A DNA stretch of 64,000 bases from Cricetomys ansorgei (GCA_026225945.1 JAMJFZ010000181.1:3224001-3288000); one strand, 5' to 3'; positions 11,847 to 23,479 are shown, counted from the first letter of the stretch. Translations and numbers: made by a program. The notes: generated by a model from the letters alone, not told the origin.

Positions 11847-12429
11847 CATTGTGATAGCTCCTTTCTAGTTTTATGTTTCCAAAAGGAGGTATAAGAATTA
11901 ACATTACCCCTCTCTCCATCTTGTCGGAAGAGGCTCAGCCTTCATTGTGGAGTTGGGGATTGTAAGCTGGGTCTGAATATCCCCACTCCCTCTTTTCCCT
12001 CTGGAATCCTCCTGCCTGCTCAGAGCACTCTCCCCGCCTACTAATGAACTCTGTGCCTACAGGTATGTGTGGGACAGGGCTGAAGTTTGGGGATTCACTG
12101 TAATTTTGAGATTGGGTATTAGGAAGACTATGGTTGCCATGCGTGTAGGTCACATCCAGCATATGAGTGACATTTTGGTATCTGATCTGCTCTTTTATTT
12201 TTTCTTTCTTATTTCAATGATAGATAAATAGTGAAAAATTAGCAAAATGTAGTAACTGTCTCATATGACCAAAACAATAGGTTGGTTGATAATCATAAAT
12301 TTGGGTGGCATTACTTAGCTTTGGACTTTGGGGAGAACCATAATAAAGCCTAGTTAGTGTGAAATATATTTGAAAAAATTTAATGTGCTAGGAACAGTTA
12401 AGGTCTATTAAGGAAAAAATTATTATATT
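11846..12429. other. No recognised feature
   Basis: Apparently unique; no repeat signature seen. Confidence 0.45.
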
Positions 12430-12990
12430 TCCTTTGGGTCAAGAACATGAAATCTTCGGTCTATATGGAAACCTAACATTCCAGTTGGACCTAACCGGTC
12501 ACCTGCCTACGGGACCATCCCTAGGAAGGAGGAATAATTATCCCTTGAGATAAGATAATGTGCTTTTCCTTCCCAAAATTCCTAGTATAATACCTTACAC
12601 AGCTGTAGCCAGGCAACTTGGTATGTCTGCCTGCTTTTCTGAATTCTTCAGAACAGTATGACCTTCCCGTTTCTCTTCTCTTTCTTTTCCTACTCTTTGG
12701 ACCCTCCTCTTTCCCTAAAGCCCACCTACCATGTGGTTGCTAGTCTGCTGTGTGGCTGACTGTCATGTCAGTTTATCTCAAATGGCATGCCTTCTTCTCC
12801 TCCTCTTATCTACTTGACCCCTGTAAGCAGCTGCCAGGATTCACAGCTTGTCTTTACTTTTATTTAAACTCTAATACAATTGCCCTCAAGCTTCCATTTG
12901 AATTTATTCTTAAATTCTTTTATTAAGAAGACAAAGAACCAGAGGAAGAAGGGACCCATACTCCTCATCGGTATGTGGCAACTCTAGCGG
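12430..12990 (+). mobile_element. Possible ERV LTR and leader remnant
   Basis: The stretch has retroviral LTR character: a CT-rich segment (12660-12720), a possible polyadenylation region (tttatttaaactctaatac), then a purine-rich stretch (agaagacaaagaaccagagg) and a splice-donor-like tcggtatgtgg near 12968. I do not recognise the family, and the LTR ends are not defined. It could instead be unique sequence. Confidence 0.3.
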
Positions 12991-13279
12991 AACTCCCTAA
13001 AATTACCAGTAACATTATACATTTGAATTTTTGTTTTTAGATACAGTGTTCATGATTCAGGTTTGATGATCTTTTTCTTTATTCCATAAACACAAAACAA
13101 CCATACTTACCTGTTTTTTAAGAGTAGAGTAAATGGTAACCTGAAATTGCCAGCCCTGGGTGATTTGACTGGCTTCATGAAATTTTCTGTCTTGTTACTT
13201 TATATAGGAATGATAGTACTTTACAAAACTGTCAGTAGGGATTGAATTACACAAGAAAATAATATCTGAGAAATTACCT

Positions 13280-13386
13280 GACCCACCACAGGCATTTGAC
13301 AAACGTTTCATTAGTGCCTACAGTGTACTGGGGGCTGTACACAGGAGAACACTCTTCATATTCCAGTGGAGTTAGTGACCCAGCAT
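13280..13386 (-). repeat. L2-like LINE 3' end remnant
   Basis: Resembles the conserved L2 3' end in complement: catttgacaaacgtttcatt, agtgcctacagtgtactggg. Ancient and short. Confidence 0.35.
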
Positions 13387-15002
13387 TTTCCCATCCAAGA
13401 GAGAACATTTGAAAAGGCGAGAGTCAAAAACCGGTCTGCTCCCGGTTGACCTCATTTTTTTTTCTTACTTACATCATTTCCCTAAATTTCTCCTTTTAAT
13501 TTTACTGCAGTCAGTTGCATTGATCCTTTAAGGCCTCGTTCTTGATGCTTCAATGCGATGGGATTTCCTTTTAACACTGTTGATGGTGCTTTAAGGAGAG
13601 CCAGAAGTCAGCTACCAACTGAGCCTCTTGGTGGTGGTACTCCCACGGTCCTGGGAAACCAACTGACCCCATTCAAAAGGGAGCAAGTTGAGTGGGAGTT
13701 TGGAAGATGGATCCTGCTGCTAGACTAGCCTAAATGGAGTTTGCGGGACAAAAGGAAGAGAGACACAAATTTGTGAAGACTATCTCAAATGTTTCTTGTC
13801 TGCCTATGCTAAAGATAAAACAAGCTTTCAATAACTTCCCCTAATTTCTTCAGTATTTCCATGGATTTGCCAAATTCTTCATGTTTAAGAGAGTGGGCAA
13901 GAATCATTGGTTTGGAGGACAGAGGGTGGACATTCGGTTGACGGTCTGACTTATAGTATCATGAACTCTAGAAGACAGCAAGCTGCTACCTAACTCGTTT
14001 ATGGTGATTGTCTTTTCCCTCTCCCCTAATAGTCTAAAATCCTTCTTAGAAACCAAAGAGACCAATGATCTGGAACCAGGGATTAGGTTCATGAACAATT
14101 CATCTTCTCTCTGCTCCCACTTTCTCCCCCAATTCCTTTATTTTCTATTGCATTACTCATGGCAATGCGTGTGGGGGGGTCCCCACTAATTTCAGGAGGT
14201 GGGGTCCACTCTTATATAAATGTGATGCTCTGGAGTCTGGCACGCTGAAATGATGTGGAGAGCTCAGGGCTTTTGCACAGGAGATTCTAGTCCTGCTTTG
14301 GACTGACTCTCGAAGGAGTCAGTGCTTCTGAAAGACAGAGAGTAGAGGAACCGCCTGGGCAGAAATGTGGACAGATCTGAGGGAGACTCAGACTCTGGAG
14401 AAAAGATGGCCTGTGACACTGAGTCCCCCTAACTAACCGTCATTCCATCTTACCTGTTGGATCTCACGAACATCTTCAGGAATACAAAGGACCCTGACTT
14501 AGTGGAATCTTATTTCCACTCCAATTCTAGCATTAGAGAAGGCATGTCTTATTTTCCAGACGGTGGATTTAATTTTGAAATTTCGAAAGCTGAAAATTTA
14601 CCCCCATTTACTAAGTGTTAAAATTCTTAAAATTACACACCACTTTCATAATATAAACCAATTTTCTATGCTGATTAAGCTTGAAGTTTCTTTTTAAATA
14701 CTTCATTGTTACCCAATATTTGGCTATTAACAGTTTAAATTATATATTGCCTATTCAGTTGTGAATTATCACTGGGCAAGCAAAATCAACCAGGAGTTAG
14801 AGCTTGTTCATTTATCAAGGTGTCCTTAAGTTCCTGGAAATGTACAAGTGATCTGACTCCGGACAAATTCCCACAACTCCTAAGACTACTTTGAACTGAG
14901 TCCAAAGTGCACATTTGGATTTCTCTTACTATGGCTTGCATCTGAGCATTGTGCCCATAGGCTAATTAAAGATACGTTTCTCGATGATGCTAAAAATAAC
15001 AG
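13387..15002. other. No recognised repeat; one exon-like block on the minus strand
   Basis: 1.6 kb with no repeat family recognised. A strong minus-strand donor (caacag|gtaaga) at 14453 closes a possible 40-bp exon (14454-14493), discussed under findings. The overlapping frames at 13904-14189 on both strands are chance frames. Confidence 0.4.
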
Positions 15003-15248
15003 TATGAGGGCCAGGACTATAGCTCAGCTGGATGAGTATGCACAAAGCTCTGGGTTCAGTCTCCACAGCTACATAAACAAGGTACAGTGGTGCATGCTTA
15101 TAATCCTAGCACTCCAGAGTTGCATACAGGAGGATCAGATGTTCAAGCTCAATCTTAACTCTGTATTGAATTCAAAACTAGCCTGGGCTATAAGCTACAT
15201 TGTTTCAGACAGACTGACAGACAGACAAGCAAACATCAATAAAATCCC
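15003..15248 (+). mobile_element. B4 SINE (ID-B1 dimer)
   Basis: An ID/tRNA-like head with box A/B words (ggactatagctcagctggatgag, tgggttcagtctcc) joined to a B1-like body (tacagtggtgcatgcttata, cactccagagttgcatacagg, tagcctgggctataag) and a CAGA-rich tail. The 83-codon frame here is SINE DNA. Confidence 0.6.
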
Positions 15249-15324
15249 AACATGATTATAGGAGACAGCATCTTAGGTATACATTAGGTTACAAGGTGTG
15301 CCTGAATTTGAAACTAATTTTCTA

Positions 15325-15543
15325 TCCAGGGAGATGGCTTAGTGGTTAAAAAGCTCTTGCCTTGAAAGCCTGGTGACTTCTGAATGTGATCTTTGAATTT
15401 GAACTTGATTTTTCAGTTCTTGAATTTGATCTCTGTAACTCACGACAGAAAGAGAAAACCAGCTCTCAAAGGTTGTCCCTCTGACCTCTACACATACACC
15501 ATGGCACGCCCCACCCCAGGCAAAATAATACACAAAAAAAAAA
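15325..15543 (+). mobile_element. B3/B2-class SINE
   Basis: A tRNA-like head (agggagatggcttagtggtta, gccttgaaagcctg), the B3 middle (accagctctcaaaggttgtc, cctctgacctctacacatac), an accatggcacgc segment and an A-rich tail at 15533-15544. Confidence 0.6.
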
Positions 15544-15616
15544 ATAGCATTTTTTAAAAACAGATTAGTGTTCTACTCTTATATAAACTATGCATGTTAA
15601 TCTGTATTCCTTTTCA

Positions 15617-15830
15617 GAAGATCTTTATTTTTATGTGTATGCGAGTTTGGCCTGCATGTATGTATGTGTGCATTGTGCATGGCTTGCTTCTGGAGGCCAG
15701 AAGAGGGTGCTGGATCTCCTGGAACTGAAATTATGGACAGTTGTAAACTGACATGTGAGTGCTGGGATTTTAACCTGGGTCCTCTGCAAGAGTGTCAAGT
15801 GTTCTTAATGGCTGAACCTCCACTGCAGCA
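15617..15830 (-). mobile_element. B2 SINE
   Basis: Complement of B2: agatctttatttttatgtgt, aggccagaagagggtgctgg, gagtgctgggattttaacct, gggtcctctgcaagagtgtc. Directly followed by a B1. Confidence 0.75.
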
Positions 15831-16053
15831 CTGAACCTGAATTCTTCTTCCCTTCCCCCTCTACTTCTTCCTCCTCCTCCCAGTTCTTCCTTTTTTGAGA
15901 CAGAGGTTCACTGCTGTAACTCTGGCTGTTCTGGAACTCACTCTGTAGACCAGGCTGGCCTCCAACTCACAGAGATCCTCCTGCCTCTGCCTCCCGAGTG
16001 CTGGGATTAAAGGCATGTGCCACCACTGCCCGCCCTGCTGAACCTGCATTCTT
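15831..16053 (-). mobile_element. B1 SINE with 16-bp target duplication
   Basis: Complement of a full B1: CT-rich tail complement (15842-15895), gagacagaggttcactgctg, ggctgttctggaactcactc, agaccaggctggcctccaac, ctgcctctgcctcccgagtg, aaaggcatgtgccaccactg. Target copies ctgaacctgaattctt (15831-15846) and ctgaacctgcattctt (16038-16053) differ at one base, so the insertion is fairly recent. Confidence 0.87.
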
Positions 16054-17265
16054 TTACTACATATATCCATATTATCTATTTTTACTGAGAAAAGTTTCAG
16101 TTTAGGCCTAAACTGGGATTGAAAAGGCCTGGACATGTTTGGAGAATATGGATAGGCATGTGATAAGTTAATGTAAAACCGATTCATAAAGAAAAGAGAA
16201 AGCTTTGTGTTGGTGTCTGCACTGAACTACAGACACATCAGTGGTGCTCTGTGGGAAGTAGCACTGAGACAGAGCTGGGAGTAGACTCAGTTTACTGGAG
16301 TAACACCTATGAAAAATAAGCACATTGGGCAGATAAAGCCCACAGAGATGACAAAGTCTCACCCAACATTCTAGGGTGCCATGAAACAATTGGTTCCATG
16401 AGAACAAAGGAGAGAGAGAATGTTGAACTCATTTATAAATAGTAATTTTTTTTAACATAGGAGGGAGAGGGACATCTTACTTATTGCAATGGATGGGCCA
16501 TAGGTCATAGAGAGTTCACAATGTGGGGAGGAAGCTCAAGCTTTTGTCGCCTGAGCAACACATAAACAGTATTACCGGTGTGAACATTAGTGCTTTTACT
16601 GCCTTCTCCTGATGGCAGCTGAGGCAAATTGGGCCACCGCCTGACGACAGTGAGAAGATTGTTGGTGGGAACTTTGAAGGCACTTGTTCAGAACCTGTAA
16701 TAATATTCAGGCAGAGACATAGCGACAGTCTTGCATGGAACTGTCTCATATGGAGGCAAGAGAGGAGGAGATTTGGAATTAAACTATTAGCATCATTCCA
16801 CCAGTTCTCAAATGCTAGCAGATGCTTCTCACAAGGTATGTGGTGTATGAATGACTATCCCATAGTTCTGTCTACCCCGATTGTAGTTGGAGGTGCATCG
16901 ATATCTATTTTCCACATTTACTTTCCTTCTAGATAAATACCCAACTTAAAGACTGCTGAAACAAATATTTCACCTAGACTAAAACAAGTTTGAGCATTAG
17001 TAAGGCATTTCTTACATCTCAAAGCTTGGCTCAACTCTCTTCCTTGAGGCTGATTCATTTTAGATCACAGAGCTCCCCACCTCCCCTCTTTCAACTCCTA
17101 CTTCGAAGTCTCTGGATCTAGTGTTGACAAAATTGTCTCTGCACATTCATTAGCTCCACAGGAAGTGATCATGACAAGCTCTTTTCAGGAATTTCTGAAT
17201 CAGTGTCTTGACTCTTGGGCAATGTGTTTATGAGCAACATAATCCATGTTTCTGGGCTACAGAGG
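16054..17265. other. No recognised feature
   Basis: 1.2 kb, apparently unique. The three minus-strand frames at 15861-16749 are chance frames or B1-derived. Confidence 0.45.
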
Positions 17266-17683
17266 TTTTCTTAGAGCTACTATTGCTCTAACAAAACAAC
17301 GTGACCAAAAGCAAGTTGGGGGGAGAAAAGAGTTTATTTGGTTTATATATCAATATCATAGTCCATTGAGGGAAGCCAAGGCAGGAACTCAAACCAGGTG
17401 GGAGCCTGGAAGCAGGAACTAATGCAGAGGACATGGAGGAGCATTGCTTACTGGCTTGCTCCTCATGGCTGGCTCAGCCTGATTTCTTATAGAACTCAGG
17501 ACCACCAGCTCAGAGATGGCACCACTTACATTGGGCTGGGCCTTGCTGCATCAATTACTAATCAAGAAAATGCTCCACAAGCTTGACTACAGTCCAATCT
17601 TATGGAGCCATTTTCTCAATTGAGGCTCCTTCCTCTCTGATGAATCTACCTTGTATCAAGTTGACATAAAGCTAGCTAGCACA
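17266..17683 (-). mobile_element. MT-type MaLR solo LTR
   Basis: Complement of a full MT LTR: ctattgctctaacaaaacaa, gtgaccaaaagcaagttgg, gccaaggcaggaactcaaac, ggcttgctcctcatggctgg, tctcaattgaggctccttcc, and the LTR start complement (caagttgacataaagctagc, then tagcaca). About 418 bp, well preserved. The 62-codon frame at 17398-17586 lies in it. Confidence 0.8.
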
Positions 17684-17777
17684 GAGGGTGCTGCATGTGC
17701 TATGTATTTAATGATATCATCTAACTAGTTCTTTATTTTTCTACAAAACAGCCCGTCTTCACCCAAGGAAATGCAAT

Positions 17778-17890
17778 ATAGGCTGAATGTAGTGATTCAC
17801 ATATATAACTCCAGCACTTGGAGGGTATAGGCAAAAAGATCTCAAGTCTTAGGACAATTCAGGATACATAGTGTAACACTGTCTTTAAAT
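17778..17890 (+). mobile_element. B1-like SINE fragment
   Basis: Follows the B1 order (gtgattcacatatataactc, cagcacttggagggtatagg, aaaaagatctcaagt) and ends in a TTAA-rich tail. Strongly diverged. Confidence 0.4.
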
Positions 17891-17927
17891 TAATTAATTA
17901 AGCAATTAAATTTAAAGGAAGAACAGG

Positions 17928-18152
17928 CTGGGGAGATGTCTTAATCGTTAAAGTAGTTTTCATGCGAACATGATAACACAAGTTCGAACCTATGTTAAAA
18001 AGCCATGCATGGTAACGGACGCTTAGAACTTGGAACCCCATCGCCCATGAAGCAGAGACAGGTGGATTTCTGAGGATCAGTGGCTATTCAGCCTAGCTTA
18101 CTTAATGATCTCTAGGCCAGTGAGAGACTCTGTCTCAAATAAAAGAAAACAA
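17928..18152 (+). mobile_element. B4 SINE
   Basis: An ID-like head (aggctggggagatgtctta), a B1-like centre (aaagccatgcatggtaacgg, gcagagacaggtggatttct), gccagtgagagactctgtct and an AAAC-rich tail. Confidence 0.55.
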
Positions 18153-18220
18153 AAACAACAAAGCAGATGGCTAAGGAACTGCATGATATCCAAGGTTGAA
18201 TAGATCTGTGCATTCTCATA

Positions 18221-18455
18221 AGTGTTTCTCAACTTTCCTAACACTGCGACCGGCCCTTTAATATAGTTCCTCATGTTGTGGTGACCCCCCCCAACCATAA
18301 ATTGTTTTCGTTGCTACTTCATAACTGTGATTTTGCCGCTGCTATGAATCGTAACGTAAATATTGGATATATAGATGGTCTTATGAGACCCCACTGAAAA
18401 GGTTATTCAATCCTCAAAGGAGTCAAGACCCACAGGTTGAGAACCGCTGCCCTAC
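18221..18455 (-). mobile_element. URR1 hAT-Charlie MITE, antisense
   Basis: Complement of the rodent URR1 element: gtttctcaactttcctaaca, gccctttaatatagttcctc, ttgtggtgacc, ttgctacttcataactgtga, and the far terminus gacccacaggttgagaacc. It matches the plus-strand copy at 46863-47092 along its length. Non-autonomous DNA transposon fossil. Confidence 0.75.
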
Positions 18456-18524
18456 AGAAACATACACTGTACATGCATTCATTAACATACTCCAAGATAC
18501 AATGTGGTCTTACAAACCTTGTGT

Positions 18525-18868
18525 TTGTTTTTGTCTGAGTCTGTTGGAGCTGCTATTATAAAATATCCCAGACCTGATAACAACAGAAATTTATTTCTTA
18601 TAACAGAAAGGCCCAAGTTCAAGACCCCAGGCTTTAGTGCCGGGGCAGGGCCCGTGTCTTGCTTAACAGAAAGGTACTTGTTTCTTGAGATATCGGCACT
18701 GGAAAGAGGGAATGAGTTGGCTTTGGTGGATTTATACGCCGTTAATCCATGAGCAGAAGTCTCCTGTCTTACGTAACCTCTCTTGAGCCTACTTTCTGAT
18801 ACCATCACATTGAGGCTTATGACTTCAACATGTGAATTTGGGTGGTGGCATTTAGACCGTAGTACTTT
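18525..18868 (-). mobile_element. MST/MLT1-type MaLR LTR
   Basis: Complement of an MST/MLT1 LTR: gtctgttggagctgctatta, taaaatatcccagacctgat, aacaacagaaatttatttct, then the ccatcacattgaggcttatgact and caacatgtgaatttgggtgg segments and a gaccgtagta end. About 344 bp. Confidence 0.68.
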
Positions 18869-19014
18869 TCAGAACAAGTCTGAAAGCTACTGCCAAGTGT
18901 GAAACTCTCTGGGAGATTCAATGCACAATGCCGTGATAAACCGTGAGAAATCCTGCGTCGAAACAGACTGCTCCAGTAGATACAATTTAGTATATTTACA
19001 GTTCTGTTTAAAAA

Positions 19015-19236
19015 AAAATTATTACGTTTTTATTTGAGGTGCACGTATGAGCAGGTGTGTGGTCATGCGCATGCAGTGGCACCTGTGACAAGCACAGAGG
19101 TGGAAGGCAGAGACTGACTTAGAGGACTCCACTCACTCCTTCTACCCACAGGGTCTGGGATTTACCTCAGGGTCTGGGATTTTCCTCAGGCCATCAGTCT
19201 CGGCAGCAGGCCCCCTGTCCTCTGAGCCAGCTTGCT
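19015..19236 (-). mobile_element. B2/B3-class SINE, diverged
   Basis: T-rich start (ttacgtttttatttgagg), catgcgcatgcagtggcac, a ggaaggcagagactgac segment and a C-rich right end. The words gggtctgggattt and cctcagg occur twice within 50 bp, a local duplication (19150-19190). Confidence 0.45.
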
Positions 19237-19257
19237 GGTTCATTTCACATTTTAAAA

Positions 19258-19428
19258 AATTGTCAGGACAGTGATGGCACATACCTTTAATCCCAGCACT
19301 GGGGAGGCAGAGGCAGGCAGATCTCTTGAGTTCAAGGCCATCCGGGTCTACAGAGTTAGTACCAGGGCAGCCAGGGCCACACAGAGAAACTCTTGAAAAA
19401 TCAAAACCAAACAAATAAAACTACAGAA
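19258..19428 (+). mobile_element. B1 SINE
   Basis: Full B1 in sense orientation: acagtgatggcacatacctt, taatcccagcactggggagg, cagaggcaggcagatctctt, tctacagagttagtacc, agggccacacagagaaact, A-rich tail with CAAA units. Confidence 0.82.
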
Positions 19429-19539
19429 TCTCTTTTTTGTACAGCAACTTAACAATATCCTGCAGTAAATTTTTTATTTTTGTGTATAGACCAACTCTTG
19501 AACTATTTGCCCATTATGTATTTGGTTTTTTATTTCTCT

Positions 19540-19668
19540 GCAGCTGAACTATAAACTTGTGAGCAGGGACTGTGTCCTGAACTTCATGCGCCCACCCATG
19601 AAATCCAAATTATTGCTGTGCCGTAGTCGGAGTCCAGCACGTGTATTTTGGATATCCTCAGTTAAGTG
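19540..19668 (+). repeat. L2/MIR-type 3' end remnant
   Basis: Has the order aactataaacttgtgagcag, ggactgtgtcctgaact, then a gtccagcacgtg segment, as in the conserved L2 3' end. Ancient. Confidence 0.4.
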
Positions 19669-20007
19669 CGTGCGCAGCGCATTTCACAAGAACCGAGTTA
19701 ACATTTATTACACGTGAGAGTTACGGTTAAGAAGGACGAGGATACTAAGGCCCAGGTCTTTGTCCCTGAAATGAAGGAGCCCGGAGGTCTTTGAGGAAGC
19801 TTTTAAATAAAGACAGTAGGCTCACATGTTGAAATAAGAGTTCCCAGGGCAGGACAGGGAGTGTTGTGTTCAGCATATCCAAGATGCGTTTCCATCTGGA
19901 GCAGGGGAGCGCATCCAGCTCGACGTTCAGGAAGCAGCACACTGCGCGGGCTGGAGGTTCTCCGGGCTGGGCTGCAGAGAGGACTGTGCCCTGCCGCTTT
20001 TCTAACA
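19669..20007. other. CpG-richer pocket without a supported gene
   Basis: CpG dinucleotides are visibly denser than in neighbouring DNA (for example gtgcgtgcgcagcgc just upstream and gcgcgggctggagg near 19944). The frames at 19745-20102 on both strands have no splice support. It does not reach CpG-island density by eye. Confidence 0.35.
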
Positions 20008-20172
20008 GCGAGAGCTCAAGTCAATCTCTTAATCCCTTTTATCTAGCAAATGGAATTTTAAAAGTGCCGACCCTCTGGGGTTTTTTTGTGAACACTAAAT
20101 AAGATATTTAAGGAATTTGACACGGTGCCCGTTCCATATAGTTGTCAGAAATCAATACATGTAATCTATTAT
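20008..20172 (+). repeat. MIR SINE
   Basis: Follows MIR: gagctcaagtcaatctctta, atctagcaaatggaatttta, a gtgaacactaaataagata segment, gacacggtgcccgttccata. Ancient and moderately well kept. Confidence 0.58.
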
Positions 20173-20654
20173 TTTTGCTAGGGTGGATTAGGAAAAACAC
20201 AGAAAGGTCTATACCCTTTCAGTTCGCAGTGCGGCAGAAATCTTTTCACCTTGATGTGTTTTGCACTGTCTGCTATGCCGTGTCTTACAAGACTCCGTGA
20301 TCCATAGGATTTCTGCATGTTGTAATTGCCTTTACTTGAGGGCAGAAACCTCCTGCACTTTTTTTTTTTTTTTTGATTTGCTGAGCCAGCACAGTACTTG
20401 CTAGTAGTTATATGACCAGTAAATTCCTATTAGACATCACATGAAAATATTAGTTTTAAATTAGAGTTATATTAAGCAAATAACTTCCAAAGGTGATTGT
20501 GAATGTAGAGGCTCTTGGTTATTTTAGGTGTGACAGGGTGTTCCAGTTGGCTAGATGTCTGAACTGCTGCATTGTCTAAAAGAGGTGTACCTCTTTTTTT
20601 AAAGCCTTCATTATTCTAAACAATTGACTATTTCAGTATAAACTTCATGCATCT

Positions 20655-20862
20655 TTTTTGAGACAGTGTGACTCTGAGCCCATTACGTTGCTGTCACTGG
20701 CCTTGAGGACTGGATGCCCTGCCTCTACTTCCAGAGGTGCTGGAATGACAGCTGTGTACCCGGATCCTTTTGTTGCCAAACAGAAAGCATTTATTCATCT
20801 GTTTCTTTTGGAAAGGAGGTCTCACCTTGTTGTCCAGCTATCCTAGCCTAAAATTCATGCTC
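20655..20862 (-). mobile_element. Two B1-like SINE fragments
   Basis: Complement-type B1 words appear twice: cttttttgagacagtgtgac with gctgtcactggccttgagg, and gaaaggaggtctcaccttg with tgtccagctatcctagcct. Probably two degraded copies of a proto-B1. Confidence 0.35.
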
Positions 20863-20871
20863 TCTCCCCCT

Positions 20872-21665
20872 TTTACTGAAAGCAGAATTTTTTCATACAA
20901 TATACTCTGATTATGGTTTTCCCTCCTCCTAGTTCCTCCTCATCTCCCCTCCCATTTGACTCCAGACCCTCTCTGTCAATCGTTAGAAAACTAGCAGTCA
21001 TATAAGAAATACTCATAAGATAAGATAAAACAAAATAAACAACTAAATAAGAAAAAGAGCCAAAGATAAAGCCCAAGAAACACATACAGTTTGCACATAC
21101 AAGGACAGCATAAAAAACACAAAACTGGAAGCCATAATATATGCAAAGGACCTGTAAGATAAAAAAAGAACTTAACACGTAATATAACAAAGGATCTCTA
21201 AAGATGCTGTTGAGTTCATTTTCTATTGACCTTTTACTGCTGGGCATGGGCCTGCCCTTAGGAGTGGTTTGTTTCTCCAGTGAGACTCCTTGGAGAAAAT
21301 TAAGTTTTCATTTGCAAGTGGCTATCAATTGGAGATTGCTTCTGGGCTAGGGATGAGACCATGTGTCCGCTTCCCCTTTCAGCTCTGGTACCCTATCTGG
21401 TACAGACCTGTGCAGGTCCTATGCATGCTGCCGTAGTCTCTGTGAGTTTGTATGTGTGCCAGTCCCATCGTGTATGGAAGGTCTTGGTTCCTTACAGTGT
21501 CCTTCATTCCTTCTGGCTTTTACACTCTTCCCTTCCTCTACTGCAGAGTTTCCTGAGCCCTGAGAGGAAGGATTTGATGGAGACATCTTCTTGTTGCCTC
21601 AGAACAGTTGGGAACTTGGCTGAAGGATGGTTCTTCAGGCACTATTCTTCCCAGAGAAGAAAAAT
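20872..21665 (-). mobile_element. L1 (Lx-type) 3' UTR, antisense
   Basis: Complement of a muroid L1 3' UTR: a T-rich left end, atactctgattatggttttc, A-rich polypurine complement, ggacctgtaagataaaa, ctgggcatgggcctgccctt, ttgcttctgggctagggatg, tggtacagacctgtgcaggt, cctatgcatgctgccgtag, ctgagccctgagaggaagga. About 0.8 kb; ORF2 is not included. The plus frames at 21361-21669 belong to it. Confidence 0.75.
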
Positions 21666-21749
21666 ATAGCAAGAAAGTGATAACCCTTATAGACCTCCCA
21701 GATCCTGACTATTTTAGGGACATAAGAATCACCCCATAATCAAACGAGG

Positions 21750-21890
21750 CAGGCACTAATATTTCGAGGATGTGGAAAGCCATCAAGGAACTCATCCAGT
21801 TGTGTGTGCTGTTGGCAGTGAGTTGAAATGGGACTGAATCCTCGGGTCAGTCCCTTGGGATTTTATAGTTTTAATATCTGTGCCCTGCAC
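21750..21890 (-). repeat. MIR remnant
   Basis: Complement-type MIR order: ttcgaggatgtggaaagcca, aaggaactcatccagttgtg, a gagttgaaatgggactgaa segment. Ancient. Confidence 0.42.
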
Positions 21891-23479
21891 GGGTGACTCA
21901 TGGTTCTGACACAGTAGTACTGTTCTCGTAGTTAGAACCTGAATGACTAGTCAGAAGGAAGCCATTTGGAACGATGCTACTAGGACGTTGGAATTCCTCC
22001 CACTTCTCTTCATACATATTCCAACTCTTTGGATATGTTTCAAGCTTGAAAAGAAACAAAATGCTTCGCTTCCAATGTAAAAAGTCATAATTAGTCACGA
22101 ATAGGTTTTAGACTGGGTTTCTGCCCTTCCCTGCCATTCAACACCCACTGAAAACTCCGTTCTCACTGAGTCACCAGGTGATGTGTGTAGGCGGTTCCAT
22201 AGCTGGCGAATGGGGTACAGGGATGGCTACCATTGTGTAAATCAATCAGTGTCTCCTCCACCTCGCTTTCTCTCTCTCTCCCCAGAACTTTAAGTTTAAA
22301 TGAATGACAGCTGTGGTTACCTTCCCATCCTTATATGAGAATCTAATTTTATGCTGCTGACTCATTGGAGACTTATTAGTTATCAATAAAACTACTAGAA
22401 CATAGTGCAAAAAGAGGAGAGAGATGAATTGTTTTACTTATCTTGAAAAACATTTTAAAAACATACATTTCCCGTTAGTGGAAGTCTGTGCCTTCACTAA
22501 TGCTTTCATTAATTCACGGATAACTTTTTCCCTATAAGCATTTCAACGTTAAACTTGGCTTCTGTACGTTAAATATTTCAAGCGTTACATTTAAAAAATA
22601 GAAGCACGTAAAAGGGTAAATCGTAACCAAGAACGTAGGAACTTTTACTTTTGGACTAGCCCCAAGACAAGATTGTGCATAAATCTTGCAGTAGGAAGTT
22701 TTCCTTTGGTCTCTAGGCTCGTAGGAAGAAAGGAAACTATCCAGCAATCCAATCCTTGAGAAAGAAATATAAGCCAAACTCTGTGGTGTAATAACAGAGT
22801 CACACAGAGGTGAGCAGGGTGACCTTGGTTGTATAGCCAAAGTCAGAGAAAAGTAGACTGAGCTATAGCATTCAGCAACCTTGAGTTGACAATCCAAGAT
22901 TAATCTGGAGATCTTGGAAAGGGCTAAGGTGGGTCAGTAGTACTAGTTGAATCTTAGAAGAAACAAATTTAATCCTTCTCTGGTTGATGGTATGTTCAAT
23001 TTCAGTCCCATTTCCCCAAAAATATTGTAGACAAGGGCTTATCAAGAAAGGCAAGAAATGTCAGAGTCTCTGGACCTTGGGTGCTTTCCATAAACAGCTG
23101 ACTCTAGGAGTAATGAAGATAACTGGAAATGAAGCAAACACTTTCATGACTAAAGCAAGCTTGAAGTAACTCAGCCTTAAATAGTGAAGGTGATTCCAGA
23201 TTTAGGGTCACAACCATTTGCCAAAATGATGGAAATTGCATCCCATGAAGGATAACAGAAGGCTGAATTTAAGTTAGAAAATGTTTTATGCATAATATTT
23301 GGCACTCAGTAAAATGGATTTAAAATACATGAGATGGTATCAGAATCTTAAAGAAACAGTACATAACAGAAGAGGTGCACAGGGGATTCAGAACATTGAG
23401 AAATGAGACAAACATCTTTCCAAGTAACTATGCTTTGTTCATAACAGAGAACTAAGTGGACATTCTAGAACTATACAAT
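21891..23479. other. No recognised feature
   Basis: 1.6 kb, apparently unique, moderately AT-rich. The 121-codon minus frame at 22532-22897 has no recognisable protein family and no clear splice borders. Confidence 0.45.

Noticed and set aside
20873..21247. 124-codon minus-strand frame resembling a hydrophobic protein
   Set aside because: Complement of the A-rich part of the L1 3' UTR.
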